Virus record (IMG/VR): IMGVR_UViG_3300025687_000016
Span: 1 to 36,539 of that record
DNA from: a virus
Direction: 5' to 3' (one strand)
Length of the DNA stretch: 36,539 nucleotides
Shown: positions 22,205 to 29,295 of the stretch, piece by piece
Numbering within the stretch: position 1 is the stretch's first letter
How the letters are laid out: the number at the start of each line of letters is the position of its first letter
Made by a program: the position numbers and the translations under genes
The notes under the pieces: model-generated
Told to the model about the DNA's origin: nothing
The model's database searches: none
What the model saw: the letters and a program-made list of their open reading frames with translations, nothing else

Positions 22205-23550
22205 TGGTCGCCTACTACAACGAGATCGACAAGAACGCGGCGGCATGGCTGCGCGAGCTTATCAAGCAGGGCCACATTGCGCCGGGAGACGTGGATGAAC
22301 GAGACATTCGGGACATCAAGCCAACTGAGCTGGCTGGATATGCTCAGTGCCACTTCTTCGCAGGGATCGGCGGCTGGAGCCTCGCCCTGCGCCTCGCAGG
22401 ATGGCCAGACGACCGTCCTGTTTGGACGGGATCATGCCCTTGCCAGCCTTTCAGCGCGGCAGGCGCAAGAGGCGGGATGTCTGATGAGCGGCACCTCTGG
22501 CCGCACTGGCACCACCTCATCAGCCAGTGCCGCCCTGCAACAGTCTTTGGCGAGCAAGTTGCAAGCAAAGACGGCCTCGGCTGGCTCGACCTTGTATCGG
22601 CTGACATGGAAGCAACGGGATACGCCTTCGCGGCAGAAGATATATGCGCTGCGGGCGTCGGCGCCCCGCACATCAGACAGCGCCTCTGGTTTGTCGGGCT
22701 GGAACACCCCCAGAGCAACGGACGGGACCAACGGCGGACCCAATCAATCGGGCGGGGCGTTGCCAGCGGATGCGGCGCTCTCGGGCTGGCCGACGCCGAT
22801 AGTGAACGACACAACGGGATCAACACACTGCTACAACGGCAAGAACCCGGACGGGACAAACAAGATCGCGTTGAAACTGCCGGGAGCGGCGAAGCTTGCA
22901 GGCCCAGCCCGACTAACGGCTTCTGGGGAGATGCTGACTGGCTCTACTGCCGGGATGGAAAGTGGCGGCCAGTTGAACCCGCTTCACAGCGCATGGCTAA
23001 TGGGTTATCCTTGTGTTTGGGATCAATGCGCGGAGCGTGCATTGGCGAACAAGAGGAACCGTTAAATGCCAAGGAAGCCATTAGATTTGGGCGCAAAGCC
23101 TTGCAAGTGCTGCGGGGATTTGATGACCCGGAAGCGTTTTGGCTCTCGGTTGGAGGACGCATCGGCTTTCCGCAAGCGACGTTTCTGCTCGCTGTCATGT
23201 GCAAATACTCGCGGGAATTGGGGATCATCACCGACAGCGAAACGTCGTGCGGCGAACAAGATGGCCAAGCCTTTTTGCGAGCGTTGCGGGGACGCGCATC
23301 ACAAACTTCACGTTCACCACAAGGATCAGAATGTTCAGAACAATTCACTAAAGAACTTGGAGACGCTTTGTCCAAGTTGTCACAAGATAGCGCACAACAC
23401 AGGGAACTTATGACATCTTTGGCAAGCTACACGGCTGGGCCTCTGGCGCAAGGAACCAGCAACAGAGTGGGACGACTGCGCGGTTACGGCAATGCCATCG
23501 TCCCGCAAGTCGCGGCAACGTGGATCGAAGCAGTGATGGAGTGCGCATGA
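22204..23550 (+). CDS. DNA cytosine-5 methyltransferase with a large insertion before motif X
   Basis: The protein has 448 residues from ATG 22204 (overlap TGATG with the HTH gene; the longer frame start at 22132 is unnecessary). Motif I is F52-A-G-I-G-G, motif IV G-S-C-P-C80-Q-P-F with catalytic Cys80, motif VI G-E117-Q-V, motif VIII P-H-I-R-Q-R, and motif X G427-Y-G-N-A-I-V-P-Q. All are intact, so it is probably active and protects phage DNA or alters host methylation. Phage enzymes of this type usually have about 280-330 residues. The excess of ~150 residues lies between the W-R-P-V-E-P segment and motif X, exactly where another frame encodes an HNH protein. The frame stays open through it. 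Confidence 0.85.
   Translation: MVAYYNEIDKNAAAWLRELIKQGHIAPGDVDERDIRDIKPTELAGYAQCHFFAGIGGWSLALRLAGWPDDRPVWTGSCPCQPFSAAGARGGMSDERHLWPHWHHLISQCRPATVFGEQVASKDGLGWLDLVSADMEATGYAFAAEDICAAGVGAPHIRQRLWFVGLEHPQSNGRDQRRTQSIGRGVASGCGALGLADADSERHNGINTLLQRQEPGRDKQDRVETAGSGEACRPSPTNGFWGDADWLYCRDGKWRPVEPASQRMANGLSLCLGSMRGACIGEQEEPLNAKEAIRFGRKALQVLRGFDDPEAFWLSVGGRIGFPQATFLLAVMCKYSRELGIITDSETSCGEQDGQAFLRALRGRASQTSRSPQGSECSEQFTKELGDALSKLSQDSAQHRELMTSLASYTAGPLAQGTSNRVGRLRGYGNAIVPQVAATWIEAVMECA
22295..23065 (+). CDS. Frame-2 ORF nested in the methyltransferase gene
   Basis: The frame encodes 256 residues from ATG 22295, with GGGAG eight bases upstream. It is Ser/Ala/Thr-rich in the first half, has [20 protein letters not shown] and [10 protein letters not shown], and ends with [16 protein letters not shown] then W-D-Q-C-A. 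That ending matches small phage proteins often deposited beside methyltransferase genes. Much of that similarity can arise because both frames share the same DNA, so it may be a conserved shadow. However, it has its own stop, start and ribosome site, and the stop abuts the HNH start (TAAATG). Confidence 0.45.
   Translation: MNETFGTSSQLSWLDMLSATSSQGSAAGASPCASQDGQTTVLFGRDHALASLSARQAQEAGCLMSGTSGRTGTTSSASAALQQSLASKLQAKTASAGSTLYRLTWKQRDTPSRQKIYALRASAPRTSDSASGLSGWNTPRATDGTNGGPNQSGGALPADAALSGWPTPIVNDTTGSTHCYNGKNPDGTNKIALKLPGAAKLAGPARLTASGEMLTGSTAGMESGGQLNPLHSAWLMGYPCVWDQCAERALANKRNR
23066..23413 (+). CDS. HNH endonuclease nested in the methyltransferase gene
   Basis: The protein has 115 residues. 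It has two zinc-ribbon-like Cys pairs (C-K-C-C near residue 14 and C-S-L-S-C near 44), then C-E-R-C-G, the HNH core H-V-H-H-K-D-Q-N with [10 protein letters not shown], and C-P-S-C-H-K-I-A-H. This is a canonical HNH homing-type nuclease. The ATG follows directly after the frame-2 stop, with AAGAGGAAC upstream. It lies entirely inside the frame-1 methyltransferase ORF, so it is read in a different frame from its host gene. It may nick DNA and spread the insertion. Confidence 0.82.
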   Translation: MPRKPLDLGAKPCKCCGDLMTRKRFGSRLEDASAFRKRRFCSLSCANTRGNWGSSPTAKRRAANKMAKPFCERCGDAHHKLHVHHKDQNVQNNSLKNLETLCPSCHKIAHNTGNL

Positions 23551-23885
23551 TGGGCGGCAAGGCATCACGCGACAAGGGCGCCAGCTACGAGCGCGAGATC
23601 GTCAACTGGCACAAGGCACGCGGCGTGCCGGCCGAGCGCATCCCGCTGTCTGGGGCCGTGAAGGGCAACTACGCCGGCGACCTGAAGATCGGGCCGACGC
23701 TGGGGCTGGTGGCAGAGTGCAAGCGCCGCGCCCGCGGCTTCGGCACGCTCTACGCTGCTTTGGAGCAAGACAACAGCGACCTGCTGTTCGTCAGAGACGA
23801 CCGCAAGGAAACCTTGGTAGTGCTGCCGCTGCAGACCTACGAGGCAATTTTGGACTGGTTGAAGTGGACCAAAGGAGAGGAATGA
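23547..23885 (+). CDS. PD-(D/E)XK nuclease, Holliday-junction-resolvase-like (putative)
   Basis: The protein has 112 residues from ATG 23547, overlapping the methyltransferase stop (ATGA). It has S-R-D-K-G-A-S-Y-E-R-E-I-V, then P-L-S-G-A-x-x-G-N-Y-A-G-D-L-K and L-V-A-E-C-K-R-R-A. The E ... G-D ... E-x-K pattern is that of small PD-(D/E)XK phage nucleases. It would resolve or trim branched replication products. Its end overlaps the next gene (ATGATG). Confidence 0.75.
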   Translation: MMGGKASRDKGASYEREIVNWHKARGVPAERIPLSGAVKGNYAGDLKIGPTLGLVAECKRRARGFGTLYAALEQDNSDLLFVRDDRKETLVVLPLQTYEAILDWLKWTKGEE

Positions 23886-24127
23886 TGCAAGTTGAAACCA
23901 TACGCCGTGCGATCGGCCAAATCTCGGACGCAGCCGACATGCTGGAAGCCGCCCTGCGCCGTGCGCAGGATCTGCTGCAAGATGATGAATGCCCGAAGCC
24001 CTATGAGCAGTGGGACGAATACGCCGAGCAGGCAGGCTTTGCGGCTGGCGAGATCAACTGCGGCGATTTTGGGCAGCAAGTGACCGCCACAATCGACGCG
24101 CTTGAGCTGCTGGCGCGGGAGGTGTGA
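23882..24127 (+). CDS. Small helical early protein
   Basis: The protein has 81 residues from ATG 23882, overlapping the nuclease stop. It reads V-E-T-I-R-R-A-I-G-Q-I-S-D-A-A-D-M-L-E-A-A-L, then E-Q-W-D-E-Y-A-E-Q-A-G-F and A-T-I-D-A-L-E-L-L-A-R-E-V. It is almost wholly alpha-helical. The function is unknown. It is followed by a similarly sized gene of related layout. Confidence 0.65.
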   Translation: MMQVETIRRAIGQISDAADMLEAALRRAQDLLQDDECPKPYEQWDEYAEQAGFAAGEINCGDFGQQVTATIDALELLAREV

Positions 24128-24128
24128 G

Positions 24129-24365
24129 ATGGGTTGGGAAGAAGCATTCGACGCATTCGAGAGCCTGTATCGCGCGCGAGATGAAATGCAGTCGGCGCTA
24201 ATCAGCGCCCGCCGCGTCCTGCGCAAGGCAACCGCCTCTGAATATTGGTGGGCCGAAGCAGGCTACAAGGCTGCTGAAAGCCTGCTGACCCAAGACGAAG
24301 ACGAGCGGCTGCAGGATGTAATCGACGCGCTCGATGACCTTTGGACGGAGCTGAAAGATGGCTAA
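24129..24365 (+). CDS. Small acidic helical early protein
   Basis: The protein has 78 residues from ATG 24129: M-G-W-E-E-A-F-D-A-F-E-S-L-Y-R-A-R-D-E-M, then Y-W-W-A-E-A-G-Y-K-A-A-E-S-L-L. Layout is like the gene before it, perhaps a partner. It overlaps the exonuclease gene by eight bases. Confidence 0.65.
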   Translation: MGWEEAFDAFESLYRARDEMQSALISARRVLRKATASEYWWAEAGYKAAESLLTQDEDERLQDVIDALDDLWTELKDG

Positions 24366-25113
24366 CGGCTTCGAAAAGCACGGCATCGACCACCTAAGCG
24401 CGTCCAGCTTGAATTTGTGGACTAACGATCCGGCTCTCTGGGTCATGCAATATCTGCACGGTAAGCGGACCCCGATGGGGCCAGCCGCGTGGCGCGGCAT
24501 ATGCATCGAGGACGCCTTGGTGCAGGTAAAGCTGGGCAAAATGTCGCTGACCGACGCCTACGACTACGCCGAGAAAAAATTTGACACACGGTATATGTTT
24601 GGCGACCAGGACAGCACGCGCGAGCGGGCCAACCTGCGGCCGATGCTGGCCGAGGCAGACCTCGCGCTTACTGAGTTCGGTAAGCCAGAGTTTCCCGAGG
24701 AAGGCCAAGAGAAGGTCAGCATCACCGCCAGGGGCGACGACTGGTCGATCCCGGTGATCGGCTACCTCGACCTGGTGTTTCCGCAGTATGGCGTTGTCAT
24801 TGATCTGAAAACGACAACGCGCATCCCCTCGGTGATGTCGCCAGAACACCAGCTTCAGCGCGCCATCTATGCTAGAGCGAAGGGCGGCAACATGGCGGTT
24901 AAGTTCCTTTACGTTTCCGGTAAGAAACACGCCATTTTAGAGGACGGCGATCCGGCTCAGATCCTCGCTCAGGCGAAAATCCAGATCGGGCGCATGGAGG
25001 CCTTCCTGCGCCACACCGACAAAGACACCGCCAGGCAGATCGTGCCGGTCAACCCAAACAGCTACTACTGGCGCGGCGCGGAAGACCTGCGCAAAGAATT
25101 TTACGGCGTCTGA
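24358..25113 (+). CDS. Cas4/RecB-like PD-(D/E)XK exonuclease
   Basis: The protein has 251 residues. Core motifs: W-R-G-I-C-I-E-D-A-L near residue 45 (motif I), G-Y-L-D-L-V-F near 138 and V-V-I-D-L-K-T-T near 148 (catalytic D...DxK), then H-Q-L-Q-R-A-I-Y-A near 165 (the QxxxY motif). This is the PDDEXK_1 family found in RecB and Cas4 and in many phage recombination or DNA-degradation modules. It precedes an SSB-like gene, which suggests a phage recombination-repair pair even though no annealing protein is visible. No Fe-S Cys cluster is evident. Confidence 0.8.
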   Translation: MANGFEKHGIDHLSASSLNLWTNDPALWVMQYLHGKRTPMGPAAWRGICIEDALVQVKLGKMSLTDAYDYAEKKFDTRYMFGDQDSTRERANLRPMLAEADLALTEFGKPEFPEEGQEKVSITARGDDWSIPVIGYLDLVFPQYGVVIDLKTTTRIPSVMSPEHQLQRAIYARAKGGNMAVKFLYVSGKKHAILEDGDPAQILAQAKIQIGRMEAFLRHTDKDTARQIVPVNPNSYYWRGAEDLRKEFYGV

Positions 25114-25127
25114 TCCGTAAATCCGCA

Positions 25128-25144
25128 GCCGGTCGGTCACCGGC
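25128..25144 (+). other. Intergenic hairpin before the SSB-like gene
   Basis: GCCGGT and ACCGGC pair across CGGTC, 21 bases upstream of the SSB-like ATG. The motif ACCGGCGC also occurs in the hairpins at 21940 and 26066, hinting at a shared RNA signal or terminator core. There is no T-tract. Confidence 0.45.
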
Positions 25145-25165
25145 GCAACAAGACAAGAGGTCAAA

Positions 25166-25798
25166 ATGTTTCAACTAGACACTGGTAGCCAAGGTGGTGA
25201 AGGCCCGTGGGTGGCGTGGAGCGCCCGCGGCACTCTCGACGGGACTGTTCCCGCAAAGTCATTCTTCATGCGCGAGGGATCGACGAAGACGCAGATCGAC
25301 GCATTCGCCAAGGGCGTCGTCCTCGACATCCACGCGCTCAAGACAGGTTGGCAGCGTAGCGACGGCACGCCCGGACAAGCCCCAGAATGGCGGTGGAACC
25401 CGTCGCCCGCGCAGATGATGGCCAGCCCCGGCGACGATTGGAAGAAGGGGTTCAGCGTGCGCTGCGCCCTGGGTGGCGGGCAGACGGCCGTGTGGGAGCA
25501 GTCGGGCGCCGCAGTCTGGGATGCGCTGGTTGGCCTCGTGCCCGCCCTGCAGCAGGCGCCAGACAGCACCAGCCTGCCGCTCGTGCGCCTGACATCGACC
25601 AAAGTGCAGCAGTTCAAGAAGGGCAGCACGATCACCCCCGTGCTTGAGGTCGTGAAGTGGGTGCCGAGGCCCGACTGCCTCAAGGAGGGCATCGCGGCAG
25701 GCTTCGCCGCAGAGCCAGCCCCGGCGCCAGCGCCCAAGGCCGCTCCGCAGCCCGCACCAGCACCACAGCCGGTGATGGAAGATGACCTTGAGTTCTGA
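25166..25798 (+). CDS. Single-stranded DNA-binding-like protein
   Basis: The protein has 210 residues. Residues ~1-175 have strand pairs with aromatic residues (G-P-W-V-A-W-S-A-R-G-T, F-F-M-R, G-F-S-V-R-C) consistent with an OB fold. Residues ~180-203 form a Pro/Ala-rich linker, followed by an acidic C-terminus E-D-D-L-E-F, closely resembling the protein-binding tip of SSB (D-D-D-I-P-F). Position between a Cas4-like nuclease and the primase-helicase supports a DNA-replication role. An AGAGG site precedes the ATG. Confidence 0.75.
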   Translation: MFQLDTGSQGGEGPWVAWSARGTLDGTVPAKSFFMREGSTKTQIDAFAKGVVLDIHALKTGWQRSDGTPGQAPEWRWNPSPAQMMASPGDDWKKGFSVRCALGGGQTAVWEQSGAAVWDALVGLVPALQQAPDSTSLPLVRLTSTKVQQFKKGSTITPVLEVVKWVPRPDCLKEGIAAGFAAEPAPAPAPKAAPQPAPAPQPVMEDDLEF

Positions 25799-26057
25799 AG
25801 AGGAGCGGAAGCTCAAGGTGATCTGCCAAGCGGCAGAAGATGCCAGCGGCATGACATTCAAGATGTTTGAGTTCTGCGGAGATCCAGACATCGACGGCTT
25901 TCTGCGCGGCCTCACGCTCCTGGTGGTGCTGACGGGCAACCTCTTGGAAAACACGCCAGAGGATCTGACGGACGAGCATGTAGATGACCTGTGGGATCTG
26001 ATCTGCGACATTACCGACCAGATGCCGTGGAGGCGAGCAAATTACGCCGTCAACTGA
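25782..26057 (+). CDS. Small acidic early protein
   Basis: The protein has 91 residues, overlapping the SSB-like gene by 17 bases. It has many Asp and Glu residues (E-D-L-T-D-E-H-V-D-D-L-W-D-L-I-C-D), and a hydrophobic helix (F-L-R-G-L-T-L-L-V-V-L-T-G-N-L-L). Overlap suggests coupled translation with SSB. The function is unknown. An 8-bp hairpin follows. Confidence 0.65.
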   Translation: MTLSSEEERKLKVICQAAEDASGMTFKMFEFCGDPDIDGFLRGLTLLVVLTGNLLENTPEDLTDEHVDDLWDLICDITDQMPWRRANYAVN

Positions 26058-26065
26058 CAACGGCA

Positions 26066-26085
26066 GGCGCCGGGCAACCGGCGCC
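26066..26085 (+). other. Stable hairpin with GCAA loop before primase-helicase
   Basis: GGCGCCGG pairs with CCGGCGCC across a GCAA tetraloop of GNRA type. Eight GC pairs make it very stable. It sits 24 bases before the primase-helicase ATG without a T-tract, so it could tune mRNA processing or translation rather than end transcription. Confidence 0.7.
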
Positions 26086-26108
26086 GCCAGACACATTCGG
26101 AGGGCGCC

Positions 26109-28304
26109 ATGACGGCAACACAACTGCAGCCAGATCAGAACACAATCAAAAACTTTCTGGCGGAACTGACGAAACATTGGCACGAGCTGGGCGAAGACGC
26201 CGAGCTAGAAATCCGGTGCCTATTCCCAGGCAAGCAGCCGCACGCGGCGCGCTTTGCCGCCACCGACATCGGGCTAGAACTGGCAGCCGATCACGCCGAG
26301 GTGATGAACGGCCACAAGCTCAACGTCTACGCAGTCATTAACCCGCTGCGGCCAGGCATCCAGGCAGGCAAGGCGGCCACGGATGATGACGTGCTGGCCG
26401 CTCGATACGTCTTCGCAGACGCGGACGACAGCACCGGCATGACAAACGTCCTGCGCTTCGCCGGCCCGAAGTTCACGATGAGCGTGAAGACGGGCAGCAA
26501 CCCGACGACGCGCGGCCACGTTTACTGGGAACTCGAAGACTGGTGCCGCAACCTGCAGGCGTGGCGCGGCGTGCAGTCGGCCATCGCCGCCAGCCTCAAG
26601 ACAGACCCAGTGGTTATTAACCCAAGCCGCATCATGCGCGTGGCGGGCACCGTGTCCTGGCCGACCGAAAAGAAAGTAGCCAAGGGCTACGTTCCCGAAT
26701 TGGTAACTTTTCGCACAGAGTTTTCTGACGACCGAGATCCAGTGCCCTTCGACCGCCTGATGCACGTATTCAAAGCAGCCGCGCCGCTCGATGTATCACG
26801 GCATGATACGCCCGCCATTCAGATCGACCTCGGGCAGCAGGCGATGGACCGAGCCATGGCAGAGGCCGACGTTCTGGCGGGCAACAACTGGCACCACAAC
26901 GTCGTGCGTTTGGTCGGCTCTTACGTCTCCCGCGGCCTGACAGACGCCGAGATTCACAACCTGACAGACCGATTTACCCTGCAGGGCTACACCGTAGAAG
27001 ACACCCGGCGCGAGGTGCAGACCGCCATCGACGGCGCCAGGGCGAAGGGCTGGACGCCGCAGGAGGCGCCGATAGCGCAGCAGATGCGGGAGCAGATACC
27101 GCAGCAAAAACAAGAGCCTGCGGCAGAGACCATAGAAGATGTGCGAGAAGAAAAAGAGGACTGGCCGACGCCGGTCAGGCAGTTCAACCCGGCCGAGTTG
27201 CCGCGCCGGCGCTGGGTTTATAGCAACTCATACATCCGGCAATACCTGACAGTCACGGCATCCGCCGGCGGCATCGGTAAGACCAGCCTGACGCTGGCCG
27301 AGGCTATCGCAATCGCCACCGGGCAGGACATCCTAAGAGAGCCGGTGCGCGAGCAAACCAATGTCTGGGTTATCAATCTCGAAGACCCTCGATCGGAAAT
27401 GGAGCTGCGCCTCGCAAGCTTAATGCAGCACTACAACATCAAGCACGAAGACATTGCGGGCAAACTGTTTTTGGACGGCGAGGATGACATCGAGATCACA
27501 CTGGCCGCCGAGACAAGAGACGGCATTCTCAGGAACGACGCGTTGCTTGACCACATGGTGTCAAAAATCCGACAGCACAGCATCGGCTGCGTCATCGTTG
27601 ACCCTTTCGTATCAACTCACGCAGTCAACGAGAATAGTAATGTGCAGGTGCAGCAGGTGGTCGCCATGCTGCGCAGGCTGGCACGCGACACAGACTGCGC
27701 AGTCCACCTCGTCCATCACGTCAGAAAAGGCAACGGGGACGACGCGACAGTAGACAGCATCCGAGGCGCAAACGCCCTGATCGGCGCAGCTAGAGCGGCC
27801 CGCGTCATCAACCGAGTATCTGTGGACGATGCCATGAAACTCGGCTTCGAGGAGCACGAGGCGACCGGGATATTTCGCATAGACGACGCCAAGGCAAACC
27901 TCGCAGCCCCGGCGGAAAGGGCAGTCCACATGCGGACGATCGGCGTGCAGATCGCAAACGGGGAATACGTCGGCACCGTCACGCCGATCAAGCTGCCAGA
28001 TCTGTTCGAGGGCATCACGGCCGAGGCGGCGATGAGGGCGCAGCGGATCGTCGGCAAGGCAGCCGAAGACAGGCCGCTCAGAGAGAGCCAGCAAGCCAAG
28101 CAGTGGGTCGGCCACGCGCTCGCAGAGCTGCTCGGCATCGACACAGAAGACAAGGCCGGCAAGGCCCGCATGGCTGGCATCATCAAGCAGTGGGTCAAGA
28201 CAAAAGTTTTGGCAGTCGAGCAAGAGCACGACGCAAGAACTGGCAGAGACATCAAGATCGTCACGGTGGGCGACTGGATACACCGTGAGGAGGCGGGCCT
28301 GTGA
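26109..28304 (+). CDS. Primase-helicase (AEP-type primase plus RepA-like ATPase)
   Basis: The protein has 731 residues. N-terminal part: Y-V-F-A-D-A-D-D near residue 100 (acidic catalytic motif of archaeo-eukaryotic primases), T-R-G-H-V-Y-W near 140 and D-P-V-V-I-N-P-S-R-I-M-R-V-A-G-T near 170, the AEP/RepB-primase pattern. C-terminal part: Walker A S-A-G-G-I-G-K-T-S near 384-392, Walker B C-V-I-V-D-P-F near 495-500, H-L-V-H-H-V-R-K-G and R-G-A-N-A-L-I-G-A-A-R-A-A-R, as in RepA/AAA_25 hexameric helicases. The end is a likely winged helix. It probably starts replication at the adjacent iteron-rich region (inference). Confidence 0.85.
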   Translation: MTATQLQPDQNTIKNFLAELTKHWHELGEDAELEIRCLFPGKQPHAARFAATDIGLELAADHAEVMNGHKLNVYAVINPLRPGIQAGKAATDDDVLAARYVFADADDSTGMTNVLRFAGPKFTMSVKTGSNPTTRGHVYWELEDWCRNLQAWRGVQSAIAASLKTDPVVINPSRIMRVAGTVSWPTEKKVAKGYVPELVTFRTEFSDDRDPVPFDRLMHVFKAAAPLDVSRHDTPAIQIDLGQQAMDRAMAEADVLAGNNWHHNVVRLVGSYVSRGLTDAEIHNLTDRFTLQGYTVEDTRREVQTAIDGARAKGWTPQEAPIAQQMREQIPQQKQEPAAETIEDVREEKEDWPTPVRQFNPAELPRRRWVYSNSYIRQYLTVTASAGGIGKTSLTLAEAIAIATGQDILREPVREQTNVWVINLEDPRSEMELRLASLMQHYNIKHEDIAGKLFLDGEDDIEITLAAETRDGILRNDALLDHMVSKIRQHSIGCVIVDPFVSTHAVNENSNVQVQQVVAMLRRLARDTDCAVHLVHHVRKGNGDDATVDSIRGANALIGAARAARVINRVSVDDAMKLGFEEHEATGIFRIDDAKANLAAPAERAVHMRTIGVQIANGEYVGTVTPIKLPDLFEGITAEAAMRAQRIVGKAAEDRPLRESQQAKQWVGHALAELLGIDTEDKAGKARMAGIIKQWVKTKVLAVEQEHDARTGRDIKIVTVGDWIHREEAGL

Positions 28305-28343
28305 TACCGTCAGAGAGGGAGACCAACCCAGAAAGGAAACCAA

Positions 28344-28541
28344 ATGTTCACTCTAGCAGTCTTGCTCTGCGGCACCATGCAGTGCGTATCAGCAACGTCA
28401 GGAACGACGCACGACACCGAGGCGGCGTGCAAACTGGAGGCAGAGGCGCTCAGGGCGCGCGGCCTGCAGCTCATAGATCGGGGGCAAATCGAGCCACACA
28501 CATTCGACTATCAGTGCATCAAGTGGGGCCGAAAACTGTAA
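28344..28541 (+). CDS. Small secreted or periplasmic protein
   Basis: The protein has 65 residues, after an AGAAAGGAAACC site. It has a short hydrophobic start M-F-T-L-A-V-L-L-C-G-T-M-Q-C-V-S-A that could be a signal peptide, then a mature part with A-C-K-L-E-A-E-A and Y-Q-C-I-K-W-G. Three Cys residues could pair in the periplasm. Function unknown; small exported phage proteins are sometimes exclusion factors (speculation). Confidence 0.62.
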   Translation: MFTLAVLLCGTMQCVSATSGTTHDTEAACKLEAEALRARGLQLIDRGQIEPHTFDYQCIKWGRKL

Positions 28542-28713
28542 GAAATGACGATCCACACCTGCGCGAAATAGGTGTGGATTTGGTGTGGATGGGTGTGGAT
28601 CAGAACTGCCAAAACCACATCCACCACACCACCCCTATATGGGGTGGGGTGTGGTGTGGTGGTAGATCGGCGGTGTGGGAGTGTGGGTGTGGATGCGGTG
28701 TGGGAGATAGGTC
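28542..28713. other. Candidate replication origin: GGTGTGGAT iterons and GT-rich hairpin
   Basis: Four direct copies of GGTGTGGAT (28571-28579, 28582-28590, 28592-28600, 28686-28694) plus one inverted (28551-28559) lie just after the primase-helicase and its small neighbour. The core TGTGGAT matches seven of nine bases of the DnaA box (TTATCCACA on the other strand). The first two sites form a perfect 10-bp inverted repeat around a nine-base loop. At 28617-28663 CCACC/GGTGG-type arms flank ACCCC-TATAT-GGGGT. This region has no gene and is GT-rich, as in iteron-type origins. Confidence 0.6.
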
Positions 28714-29295
28714 GTGACAGAGGGTAAGGCTAAGAGGCCGCGCAGGCAGAAGAAGGCAGATCGGATGATCTACCCTGGGGCTTCGGCTACGGACATTCGG
28801 TGCGACTATGCGCTCGCGCCGTTTGATCGCCTCGCCAACGAGATGGACCACAAGTGGGGCATCGACAGGCTCGTGGAGCTGGTGCCGCCGGAGATGGCTG
28901 AGAGATATGGCAGCGCCATGGCCAAGCTCAATGAGGCCATCGACAGCGGGGATGCCGAGCAGGTCACGCTGCGGGCGGGCGTCTGCATACGGGGGCTGCA
29001 GGCAATGGATCGTAAGGCCACCGAGTTGGGCGCGCAGCCAGCGTCAGACGAGCTGTGGCTCGTGCAGGCAGACGGCCGGCAGTTCGGGCTGCTGCGCGAC
29101 GATAGGGGCTGGCAGCGCGCGCTCGAGCGGCATCCAGGCATCACGCTGCTGACCGAGCGTGAGATGGTCATGGCGATTGAGGCGTGGCAGAAGACGCAGG
29201 CAGCGCAGATGGTGCTGGCAGTCAAAGACGCATTCCCGGGCGCTGCCGTTCAGGCAGCCAAGGACGACAACCTACAGGACGAGATACCATGGTAA
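28714..29295 (+). CDS. Early protein with SSB-like acidic C-terminal tip
   Basis: The protein has 193 residues from GTG 28714 (GGAG upstream). The first ~20 residues are very basic (K-A-K-R-P-R-R-Q-K-K), and the middle has a compact helical domain (L-V-E-L-V-P-P-E-M-A-E-R-Y and L-R-A-G-V-C-I-R-G-L-Q-A-M). The protein ends D-N-L-Q-D-E-I-P-W, resembling the SSB tail. It could use the tail to compete for host SSB partners, or the likeness may be chance. I do not know a family. Confidence 0.65.
   Translation: MTEGKAKRPRRQKKADRMIYPGASATDIRCDYALAPFDRLANEMDHKWGIDRLVELVPPEMAERYGSAMAKLNEAIDSGDAEQVTLRAGVCIRGLQAMDRKATELGAQPASDELWLVQADGRQFGLLRDDRGWQRALERHPGITLLTEREMVMAIEAWQKTQAAQMVLAVKDAFPGAAVQAAKDDNLQDEIPW

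Noticed and set aside
24358-25113. Cas4 of a CRISPR system
   Set aside because: Only the generic exonuclease core is visible; the Fe-S Cys set and other cas genes are absent.
28571-28694. CRISPR array
   Set aside because: The repeats are 9 bp with ~1-2 bp or ~85 bp spacing, not 25-40 bp repeats with uniform spacers; no cas genes other than a generic Cas4/RecB-like exonuclease.
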